Source: Roseiarcus sp036489975
GTDB lineage: Bacteria; Pseudomonadota; Alphaproteobacteria; Rhizobiales; Beijerinckiaceae
Assembly (NCBI GenBank): GCA_036489975.1
Contig: DASXES010000138.1
Coordinates: forward strand, 32,846 to 96,845
Reading direction: 5' to 3'
Length of the DNA: 64,000 bases
Below the pieces are notes generated by a model. It had not been told where the DNA came from and searched no databases. It was given only the letters and a program-made list of their open reading frames with translations. Of the stretch, positions 16,664 through 24,106 are shown in pieces. The stretch's first letter is position 1, and every line of letters begins with the position of its first letter. Both the position numbers and the translations under genes were made by a program.

Positions 16664-17707
16664 TCACTCCCCCTTATTGAACAGGAACGGCGCGACGTCG
16701 GAGACGCCGGGCGCCTTGTCGACCGAAAAGGGCATGGGCCGGCAGACGGCGAGCGCGGACAGACCCACGCGCGTCGTGAGCATGCCGTTGAGCACGCCCT
16801 CGCCCGCTCGCGCCGAGATGCGCGAGGCGAGCCCATGGCCGACCAGCTGCTGCAGCAGGCTGTCGCCGACCGCCATGCCGCCGGTGATGGCGATATGCGC
16901 GCCGATCGAGCGCGCGAGCTTGATCAGCCCCAGAAGGCCCGGCCGGCCGCCATAGATTTCGGCGATCCGCCTGACCAGCCGCACGATCTGGCCGACGACG
17001 AACACGACGTCGAGAATCGCGCGCGGACTGATCGCGGTCACCAGCGACACGCGCTTCGCGGCGGCGGCGATCTCGGCTTCCGCCTTAAGGTCGAGCGGAC
17101 GCAAGAGCGCGCGCTCGGCGACGTCGATGAGGTCGCGCCCGTCGATGATCGCGCGCGCCGCGTCCTCGACCTCGGCCCGCGCGCGAGCCGTCTCCGGCCG
17201 GGTCCGATAGAGCGCGACAAGCTGGCCGACGAGGCGTCGCGCCCCGACGCGGTCGTCGGCCGCGCGCGCCTTCGCCAAAGCGACGTGGATCTCCGCGATC
17301 CGCGTCTGCCGCGCGACCGCGATGATCTCGCGCATCGCGACGCCGATGAGGCCGACCAGGAACACGAGGCCGAACGCGACGCCGATGATCCCGAGCGATT
17401 CGGCCCTGGCGAAAAGCCCTTCGATGAGGTCGGTCGCCCACAGGCCAAGCGCCAGCGAGACGAGGCCGCCGAGGCCCGTCCAGGCGAGCCCGGCGAGGGT
17501 CAGGCGCGAGCGGGCGATGAGGCCCGATTTCTGCGCCGCCTCGACCTTGAGCTCCGCCTCGTCGATCGGCGCTGGCTGAACGGCGGGCGGAATGGGCTCG
17601 TGCTGGGACTGGATGATGGCTTCGGGCGCGTATGGCGCGGGGCCGTCGTCGAGCGCGATACGGCGATCGTCGAGACGAAAGGCGCGGGGGCGGGGAGGGC
17701 GCGTCAT
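16664..17707 (-). CDS. YcjF-like membrane protein (TIGR01620/DUF697)
   Basis: A 347-residue protein with a Pro-rich cytosolic N-terminus, two hydrophobic helices (about residues 70-125, including GLVSLALGLWATDLIEGLFA and GIIGVAFGLVFLVGLIGVAM), and a C-terminal DUF697 region (TAISPRAILDVVFVVGQIVRLVRRIAEIYGG, GGMAVGDSLLQQLVGHGL). It overlaps the upstream YcjX-like gene by four bases. The pair is widely conserved in proteobacteria and often stress-induced, but its molecular role is not known. Confidence 0.9.
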   Translation of the reverse strand: MTRPPRPRAFRLDDRRIALDDGPAPYAPEAIIQSQHEPIPPAVQPAPIDEAELKVEAAQKSGLIARSRLTLAGLAWTGLGGLVSLALGLWATDLIEGLFARAESLGIIGVAFGLVFLVGLIGVAMREIIAVARQTRIAEIHVALAKARAADDRVGARRLVGQLVALYRTRPETARARAEVEDAARAIIDGRDLIDVAERALLRPLDLKAEAEIAAAAKRVSLVTAISPRAILDVVFVVGQIVRLVRRIAEIYGGRPGLLGLIKLARSIGAHIAITGGMAVGDSLLQQLVGHGLASRISARAGEGVLNGMLTTRVGLSALAVCRPMPFSVDKAPGVSDVAPFLFNKGE

Positions 17708-19146
17708 GCGAGACGGTCCCCGATCAGGAATTGCAGAGCGCGGTCGAGCCTGATCTGGGGCGCGGGCTCAGCCCGTTGGGTGAGTGGCGGGCGGAAGCGC
17801 ACGAACCGCCAGTCGTTGTCGGCTTCGGGCAGCGCGATCGCGTCGCCCTCGAAGATCGCCTCCGGGTCGGCCGGCAATTCGCCGGGAAAGACGGCCGCCT
17901 CGGCGATCCCGTCGAATGTCTGCCCGCCGATCGTCTCGCCCTTCTCCGGCACGCCGATGATGGCGTCGAGCGCTTCGCCGCCGGTCCTGATCTCCGCCTC
18001 GCGGGTGGCGCGGATGGCGGCCAGCGCGATCACGTCGATCTCGGCCCCGACCCCTTCTACTCGCGCGATCGCCTTCGCTGTCAGCGCACGCAGGATCGCC
18101 TCCAGCCGGTCGTGGCTCTTGTGATGCAGATGATCGGCCTTGGTCGCGGCGAACAGGATCCTGTCGATCCGGGGACGGAAGATCGAGGCGAGATAAGAAG
18201 AGCGTCCGGCGCGGAAGGCGCGCATGACGTCGGTCAGCGCATTCTCGAGATCCTTGACCGCCGCCGGGCCGGAGTTGAGCGCCGAGAGCGCGTCGACCAG
18301 CACGATCTGCCGGTCGAGCCTGGCGAAATGATCGCGAAAGAACGGCCTCGCCACATGCGCCTTATAGGCCTCGTAACGTCGCGCCATCATCGCCGCGAGC
18401 GAGCCGGAAGCGATCGCCGCGTCGTCGCCGAGCGGAATCGGCGCGAAGGTGAGCGCCGGCGAGCCCGCGAGATCGCCGGGCATTAGAAACCGGCCGGGCG
18501 GCAGGGTCGAGAGCGCATAGACATCGTCGCGAGCGCGCTTGAGATAGGCGGTGAACAATTCGGCGATGCGCCGGGCCGCATCCTCGTCGGCGTGGGCGTC
18601 GGGATCGAGGCCGACCAGCGCCGCTCGCCAGGGTTCCGAGAGCGCCGCGCGGGCGGGGGTCTCGCTTGCCGCCAGCGTTTCGCGCGACCAAGTCGCGTAG
18701 CTCTTGTCGAGGAGCGGCAGGTCGAGCAGCCATTCGCCGGGGTAGTCGACGATGTCGACGGTCAGGCTAGAGCGCCGCGCGCCCCAGCCGGAAGCGCTCT
18801 CGAACTCGATCGTGAGCCTAAGCTCGGCGATGCGCCGGGTCGACTCGGGCCAGCGCCGATCCGGTCCCGAAAGGCTTTTCAGATGCTCCTCGTAGGCGAA
18901 TCTCGGCACCGCGTCGTCCGGCTGCGGCTCGAGGCGCACCCGCACGATCCGCCCTTCCGCGGAGGCTGCGAGCACAGGCAGGCGCGCGCCCGCGATCAGA
19001 TTGTTGATAAGCGCGGTGAGGAAGACCGTCTTGCCGGCGCGCGAAAGCCCGGTCACGCCGAGGCGGAGCGCGGCGCCGGAAAAATAGTCGCCGATCGATC
19101 GGGCGACGAGCTCCGCCTCGAAGACGAAATCGCTGAAACCTGGCAA
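17704..19146 (-). CDS. YcjX-like P-loop NTPase
   Basis: A 480-residue protein of the YcjX/DUF463 family. The Walker A motif is GLSRAGKT at residues 33-40, and the DIVDYPGEWLLDLPLL segment fits a switch-II/Walker B region. ATKADHLHH resembles an NKxD-type specificity motif. It is a predicted GTPase with unknown function. It is translationally linked to the membrane protein encoded next (ATGA overlap at 17704-17707). Confidence 0.93.
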   Translation of the reverse strand: MPGFSDFVFEAELVARSIGDYFSGAALRLGVTGLSRAGKTVFLTALINNLIAGARLPVLAASAEGRIVRVRLEPQPDDAVPRFAYEEHLKSLSGPDRRWPESTRRIAELRLTIEFESASGWGARRSSLTVDIVDYPGEWLLDLPLLDKSYATWSRETLAASETPARAALSEPWRAALVGLDPDAHADEDAARRIAELFTAYLKRARDDVYALSTLPPGRFLMPGDLAGSPALTFAPIPLGDDAAIASGSLAAMMARRYEAYKAHVARPFFRDHFARLDRQIVLVDALSALNSGPAAVKDLENALTDVMRAFRAGRSSYLASIFRPRIDRILFAATKADHLHHKSHDRLEAILRALTAKAIARVEGVGAEIDVIALAAIRATREAEIRTGGEALDAIIGVPEKGETIGGQTFDGIAEAAVFPGELPADPEAIFEGDAIALPEADNDWRFVRFRPPLTQRAEPAPQIRLDRALQFLIGDRLA

Positions 19147-19406
19147 AGAAAGACCCGCACGCCGACCCGCGACGCCTATTTAGGGGGCGCCCGCCGATTT
19201 GGACACCCCGGCGCCGGTCCCGCCCTTGACTTGTCCCCGCGCGCTCGCTTACAGATTCAACCGAGATTTGCTGGAAAAAGACCCCGCGTCGCGGCGACAG
19301 GACGCGCCTTGGTCACGCGGCGCGGCGGCCTCAACATTATGGCTGGGAACTCTTTGATGGATGACGTGGTACGATCTTGAAGTTGGATAGAATCTACAAT
19401 CGGACC

Positions 19407-20003
19407 ATGGCGACCGCGACTCGCAGCAACGTGCTCGGCGAAGGACCCGATCCGAGTTCAAGACTGTATTGGCTCGACATTGACGTGAACTTCCACGAGA
19501 TCGTTCGTCAGAGCCGAATCGCGCGAAGCCATGCTCGCGTCCGCCGGCCGCCGTCGTCCTTGCAATATTGCGTTCTGAACGGCGTTGGGACTGTCGCGAA
19601 CGCGCTCTCTGTAGGCGGGCAGGGAACGACTTTTCAAAGCTTTGAGGTCGATGTCGCGGCGCTCGTCGAACCCGATCAGGATTCCGATCATACCGACCTC
19701 AATCGGTTAGCCCGGATGACCTGGAACGAAGCCGACGTTCGTTCACCGCGGCTGGAAATCTACGTTCAGCCGAAAATGTTGCGCCACCTGGTGGAATTAT
19801 TTGTCACGAAACGGATCGATACGGTCATTATGTCGATGAAGATCGCCGTTGTGCTGGAGGCGATCGGCGCCACGGGTCCGGACGCGGAATTATTGCCAAT
19901 TCTCGACAAGGACGGGCGCCTCTACTTCCGGCGCACGCATTGCGAACTCCTGTCGATCCATGCCGCGCTGGCCAGCGAGCGCGTCGGGAGACAGCCCAGC
20001 TAA
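19407..20003 (+). CDS. Uncharacterised protein
   Basis: A 198-residue soluble protein with no recognised family. It begins MATATRSNVLGEGPDPSSRLYWLDIDV and has a mixed alpha/beta look, with no signal peptide, membrane segment or cysteine cluster. It ends LLSIHAALASERVGRQPS. The start is uncertain: ATG at 19407 is chosen over a TTG at 19377, and neither has a strong ribosome-binding site. It converges with sixA and the stop codons overlap (CTAA at 20000-20003). Its codon usage is a little less GC-biased than its neighbours. Confidence 0.55.
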   Translation: MATATRSNVLGEGPDPSSRLYWLDIDVNFHEIVRQSRIARSHARVRRPPSSLQYCVLNGVGTVANALSVGGQGTTFQSFEVDVAALVEPDQDSDHTDLNRLARMTWNEADVRSPRLEIYVQPKMLRHLVELFVTKRIDTVIMSMKIAVVLEAIGATGPDAELLPILDKDGRLYFRRTHCELLSIHAALASERVGRQPS

Positions 20004-20524
20004 TTCGCGTCCGTCTCGAGTTCCGCAGGCGTGAGGTAAAGCGCAAGCCTCGCCGAATTGCGTTCGACCTCTCCCCATCGCCTGATCGAGAAGTCCAAAA
20101 CCGCAACCGCGCCGGTCGGATATTTGGCGGCGAGGCGGCGCACTTCCGGCTCGGCGCCCGAACCGGTCAACGCCGTCGCCAGTTCGCCAAGGCCGGGATT
20201 GTGCCCGACCACACCCACGGCTTTGTGTTCGTCGCCAAGCGCGCGCGCGTGATCGAACAGCGTGGCGAGGGACGCGTCGTAAAGCCAGGGTTCTTCCTTG
20301 AGCTCGACTTTGCCGCGCCAGGCGGCGCCGAAAATCTCCGCCGTCTGCCTGGCGCGCGCGGCGCCGGAATGGATGAGAAGGTCCGGGAGAATGCGGCGAG
20401 CCGCGAGCGCGGCGGCGATCCGCTTGGCGTCGTCACGCCCACGCCCGGTCAGTCTGCGCTCGTAATCGCCGCGCCCGACGTTGGGCTCAGCCTTGGCGTG
20501 ACGGATAACAAACAATCGGCGCAT
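20000..20524 (-). CDS. sixA: SixA-like phosphohistidine phosphatase
   Basis: A 174-residue histidine-phosphatase-superfamily protein. The RHG-type motif is LFVIRHAKAEP at residues 4-14. The family pattern continues with DDAKRIAAALAAR, a mid-chain LIHSGAARARQTAEIF and the second histidine in VVGHNPGLGEL. SixA removes phosphate from histidine phosphotransfer proteins in other bacteria. The start at 20524 puts the RH motif at its usual position. Confidence 0.88.
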   Translation of the reverse strand: MRRLFVIRHAKAEPNVGRGDYERRLTGRGRDDAKRIAAALAARRILPDLLIHSGAARARQTAEIFGAAWRGKVELKEEPWLYDASLATLFDHARALGDEHKAVGVVGHNPGLGELATALTGSGAEPEVRRLAAKYPTGAVAVLDFSIRRWGEVERNSARLALYLTPAELETDAN

Positions 20525-20576
20525 CGGGCGATGATTGCGCGAGCGCGTCTCGATTCGCAAGCGCGCGAAACCGCCG

Positions 20577-21785
20577 TCACGCAGCGTCCCGTTGCGTGGA
20601 GGGGGGCCATTGGTAGTCGGGGAGGGCGAGACTGTCGACGAGCCCGCGGCCAATGACGAAGCGGGCGACGCCCGGCAGCGCGAAGGCGTTCACGATGAGG
20701 TTGCGGACCTTCAGGCCCCATTCGGTGCGCGGCGCGAGGGCGTCCGCGAATCGCTCGGCGCCTTTCTGCTTGATTGCGATATGGGGCCGCAGCAGCGCTT
20801 CGTAAGCATCGAAGGCCGCTTCGCGTCCGCCGCGCGCCAGTTCACCCGCGAGCACGTAAGCCGCCGTCATCGCCAGCGCGGACCCTTGTCCGGCGGCGAG
20901 CGAGACGCAGAACGCGGCGTCGCCGACCAGCGCGACGCGGCCTTTCGACCAGCGCTCCATCCGGATCTGGCTCACCCGATCGAAATAGAGCTCCGACGCG
21001 GAATCGAGCCGATCCAGGATTTGCGGACACTCCCACCCGCCGTCCTGATAAACCTCCCGCAGCGCAGTCTTCTGAGTGGCGATGTCGTGCGGCGCTTCCC
21101 GGGCTTCCGAGGTGAAGATAAGCAGGAAGAGCGTGCGGTCGTCTCGCAGCGTGACGCGTCCGACCATCGCTCCCGGCTTGTTGTGAACCACATAGACGTC
21201 GTCGTCGCGCGGGCGGTAGCCTTGAGCCTCGAAGGCGGCGATCGCGTAGCCGAGATCTTTCTCGAAGCGATCATCCGGGCCGAAGACGAGCTCACGCACC
21301 CTGGAGCGCAGCCCGTCGGCGCCGATGACGAGATCGAAGCGCCGCGCGGGCGCGCGCTCGAACTCGATATGCGCCGCGTCCGCCTCCTCGCGGATCGCGG
21401 CGATCTGGTCGCCGAACATGACCTCCGTGCGCGGCGCAGCCTTCTCGAACAGGAGGCGGGAGAGCCCGCTGCGCGGAACGGTGATGAAGCGACCCCCGGC
21501 AAGCGAATAGAGGCCCTTTACGCCGAAGCCCGCGAGCCTTTCGCCGCGGTCGCCGACGACGCGGAACTCGCCTATATGGTAGCCGATCGCCTCGAGCGCG
21601 TCGTGAAGCCCCATCCGCTCGGCTATGTCGTAGCCAAGCCCCCAGAAGTCGATCACATAGCCGCCACTCCGCAAAGCCGGCGCGCGCTCGACGATCGTCG
21701 TCTGAAAACCGGCGGCGTTCAGCCAGAAGGCGAGCGTCGGTCCAGCCACGCCAGCGCCTGAGATGAGAACGGATTGTGCGCCCAT
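20577..21785 (-). CDS. FAD-dependent monooxygenase (PHBH/aromatic hydroxylase type)
   Basis: A 402-residue flavoprotein. The N-terminal dinucleotide-binding motif is VLISGAGVAGPTLAFWL, followed by DLVIGADGLRSRVRELV (DG motif) and RVALVGDAAFCVSLAAGQGSALAM (GD motif), all typical of group A flavin hydroxylases. The substrate is not evident; TetX-like and salicylate-hydroxylase-like enzymes share this pattern. The ATG at 21785 is chosen because the dinucleotide fold starts there; the frame is open further upstream to 21947. Confidence 0.9.
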   Translation of the reverse strand: MGAQSVLISGAGVAGPTLAFWLNAAGFQTTIVERAPALRSGGYVIDFWGLGYDIAERMGLHDALEAIGYHIGEFRVVGDRGERLAGFGVKGLYSLAGGRFITVPRSGLSRLLFEKAAPRTEVMFGDQIAAIREEADAAHIEFERAPARRFDLVIGADGLRSRVRELVFGPDDRFEKDLGYAIAAFEAQGYRPRDDDVYVVHNKPGAMVGRVTLRDDRTLFLLIFTSEAREAPHDIATQKTALREVYQDGGWECPQILDRLDSASELYFDRVSQIRMERWSKGRVALVGDAAFCVSLAAGQGSALAMTAAYVLAGELARGGREAAFDAYEALLRPHIAIKQKGAERFADALAPRTEWGLKVRNLIVNAFALPGVARFVIGRGLVDSLALPDYQWPPSTQRDAA

Positions 21786-22188
21786 GCGGAGATGATAGCG
21801 GGCGCGCAAGGCCAAAATTGGATGGCGAGGGAAGCCGTCGAGGCGTGTGCCGGACGGAATCCTGGATGTTTTCTCGGAAGAACGAAATTCGATTCCACGA
21901 AACCAAAGCGAAGGCTCGCCGCCGCCGGCGAACGCCAAGGGCCCCAACGGAGCGGCGGACCTGGAATCGTGATGACCCAGGTCGCCGGCTCCGGAACGGC
22001 CTCCACGGACGCCCGTTTCTGAATATTATTTTATGACTGGGTCTTCGGCAAAGTTGATATCGTTCGGCAAGTTCGTCGCCGCGGGCCCGAACCGCGGTCT
22101 TTTTTGATGAACGTGTTTTTTTCAATTGAATTGTCCGGCGCTGGGCTTCCCGGCCGGGATTTAAAATAATGTCGAAAGGATTTGCGCC
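21786..22188. other. Intergenic region between divergent genes
   Basis: These 403 bases lie between the monooxygenase (minus strand) and the PG-binding protein (plus strand). A terminator-like hairpin sits at 22079-22105. The part from about 22020 to 22170 is clearly richer in A/T than the surroundings. TTTAAAATAAT at about 22160-22170, just before the AAAGGA ribosome-binding site, resembles a -10 region. Confidence 0.5.
22079..22105 (+). terminator. Terminator-like hairpin with T-run
   Basis: CCGCGG at 22079-22084 pairs with CCGCGG at 22092-22097 across a seven-base loop, followed by TCTTTTTT. This looks like a short intrinsic terminator on the plus strand. No plus-strand gene ends just before it, so it may act in the leader of the gene at 22189 or end an unannotated transcript. 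Confidence 0.5.
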
Positions 22189-23175
22189 ATGCGTATGCTG
22201 GAATTTGGCGACGTCGGCGACGACGTCAGACAAGTGCAGAACGACATCAATCAGTATTACGACGAACCCGCGTTCAAGAACGCCTTTCGAGCGGAACTGC
22301 TCAAGGCCAATCTCATGCCGGCCGGCCTGAAGAAGCTCGATCCCGACGGAAAGTTCGGGCCCCTGACGCGGGCTGCCGTGCGCGCATTCCAGACCTATGA
22401 GGGGCTCACACGGATCGATGGAATCGCCGGCCCGGAGACGTTGAGCGCCCTCTATCCTTGTGCGGTTTACCGCATTCAGGCGAACGTTAGCCGGGCGGCG
22501 ACGCAGGGGGCGGGTTCGCAACGGGTCGGGGACCCGCCGGCCAAGGGCTCCGGCCAGACGATCCCCTTGCAGGTCGAGCGGAACAACCAGCTCCAGCTCC
22601 AGAAGTTTGTCGATTTCAGCTCCCAGTTGCCGGCGCCGGCTCTTCCCCCCTTGCCGTCGCTCGCACCCCCCAACGCCAAGAAGCGGTCGGCCGTCTTCCA
22701 GTTGAAGGGCGGGTTCACGCATAACGTCCCGCTTCTGGGATCGTCGTCCACGCCTTACGATACCCTGAACCTCGATATGGTCGGCGTGATCATGACCACG
22801 GCGGGCATCGCCCATGGTCTTGACTTCGGATGGGGGCTTCCGCTCTCCGACGGCGCAAGTGGATCGGCCAACCTCTCCTGGGCGATGTCCTACTGGCCCA
22901 GGCTGTTTCGCTGGAAGCAGTTCGACCTTCTTGGGGTGAGCGCCAAGGCAGGCGTCGGACTGGGGGCAAAGAGCGGCAAACCGGTGCAGCCTTCCCTGTC
23001 GGGGAGCCTGGGCGTTTCGGCGCGATGGCGGATCATTGAAAACGACACCCGCGAACTTGACCTCGTGCTTACGGGAACGCTTGGCGAGAAGGAGACGCTT
23101 TCGATCGGCCCGACCTCGCTGACGGCCTCGACCACCTTCACCGGCTTCGTCGGCTTCCAGGTGACCGCGTTCTGA
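22189..23175 (+). CDS. Peptidoglycan-binding domain protein with beta-rich C-terminal domain
   Basis: A 328-residue protein. Residues 1-90 form a PG-binding-1 domain (LEFGDVGDDVRQVQNDIN ... DGKFGPLTRAAVRAFQ ... GIAGPETLSAL). A linker rich in Pro and Gln follows (about 105-160). The last 165 residues are a Gly/Ser/Thr-rich beta region with alternating hydrophobic strands (GGFTHNVPLLGSS, LDMVGVIMTTAGIAHGLDFGWGL, TFTGFVGFQVTAF), resembling a small barrel. No signal peptide is found, which is odd for a cell-wall binder. AAAGGA precedes the ATG. No hydrolase domain is present. The C-terminal F supports barrel insertion only weakly. Confidence 0.7.
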   Translation: MRMLEFGDVGDDVRQVQNDINQYYDEPAFKNAFRAELLKANLMPAGLKKLDPDGKFGPLTRAAVRAFQTYEGLTRIDGIAGPETLSALYPCAVYRIQANVSRAATQGAGSQRVGDPPAKGSGQTIPLQVERNNQLQLQKFVDFSSQLPAPALPPLPSLAPPNAKKRSAVFQLKGGFTHNVPLLGSSSTPYDTLNLDMVGVIMTTAGIAHGLDFGWGLPLSDGASGSANLSWAMSYWPRLFRWKQFDLLGVSAKAGVGLGAKSGKPVQPSLSGSLGVSARWRIIENDTRELDLVLTGTLGEKETLSIGPTSLTASTTFTGFVGFQVTAF

Positions 23176-23196
23176 AAGTCACCGTCCGCGCGCCCC

Positions 23197-24042
23197 CTAC
23201 CGCTCCCTTCGGCTCAGGAAAGCGAGCTTCTCGAACAGGTGCACGTCCTGCTCGTTCTTCAGAAGCGCGCCATGCAGGGGAGGGATCAGCTTCTTGGTCT
23301 CCCGCTCGCGCAGTGTCTCCGGCGAGATGTCCTCGTTGAGCAGAAGCTTGAGCCAGTCGAGCAATTCCGAAGTGGTCGGCTTCTTTTTCAAGCCAGGCGT
23401 CTCGCGCAGGGCGAAGAACGAGCGCATCGCCTCCTCAACCAGCCGTGGCTTGATCGCCGGATAATGCGCTTCGACGATCCTGCGCATCGTCTCGGCATCG
23501 GGAAAGCGGATGTAGTGGAAGAAGCAGCGGCGCAGGAAAGCGTCGGGCAGCTCCTTCTCGTTGTTGGAGGTGATGATCACGACGGGCCGCACACGCGCCT
23601 TGACCGTCTCGCCGGTCTCGTAGACGTGGAACTCCATCTGATCGAGCTCGAGCAGGAGATCGTTGGGAAATTCGATGTCCGCCTTGTCGATCTCGTCGAT
23701 CAGCAGCACCGGACGTTCGCGCGAAACGAAGGCGTCCCACAATTTGCCGCGGCGGATGTAGTTGGCGATCTCGGAAACGCGTGGGTCGCCGAGCTGCGAA
23801 TCGCGCAGGCGCGAGACGGCGTCATATTCGTAAAGGCCCTGCTGGGCGCGCGTGGTCGACTTGACGTGCCAGGCGATGAAAGGCGCGCCCAGCGTTCCGG
23901 CGATCTCCTGCGCGAGCAGCGTCTTGCCGGTGCCGGGCTCGCCCTTGACGAGCAGGGGACGCTCCAGCGCGATCGCGGCGTTGACGGCGGTCTTTAGTTC
24001 ATCGCCCGCCACATAAGTCGCGGTGCCTTCAAAACGCATCAT
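23197..24042 (-). CDS. MoxR-family AAA+ ATPase
   Basis: A 281-residue AAA+ protein with Walker A GEPGTGKT at residues 34-41, Walker B VLLIDEIDKAD, and sensor I IITSNNEKELPDAFLRRC. MoxR proteins act as chaperones for metal-cofactor insertion or protein maturation, usually with a VWA partner. The matching VWA gene is at 29534-30709, separated from it by four genes. The start at 24042 gives the usual MMRFEGT opening; an ATG at 24060 is also possible. Confidence 0.93.
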   Translation of the reverse strand: MMRFEGTATYVAGDELKTAVNAAIALERPLLVKGEPGTGKTLLAQEIAGTLGAPFIAWHVKSTTRAQQGLYEYDAVSRLRDSQLGDPRVSEIANYIRRGKLWDAFVSRERPVLLIDEIDKADIEFPNDLLLELDQMEFHVYETGETVKARVRPVVIITSNNEKELPDAFLRRCFFHYIRFPDAETMRRIVEAHYPAIKPRLVEEAMRSFFALRETPGLKKKPTTSELLDWLKLLLNEDISPETLRERETKKLIPPLHGALLKNEQDVHLFEKLAFLSRRER

Positions 24043-24106
24043 GAGTTGGGGCGCCTTCAAAACGCGTCGACTTGCGCCCGGGACTTAGACTCACGAGAAC
24101 AGTTCG

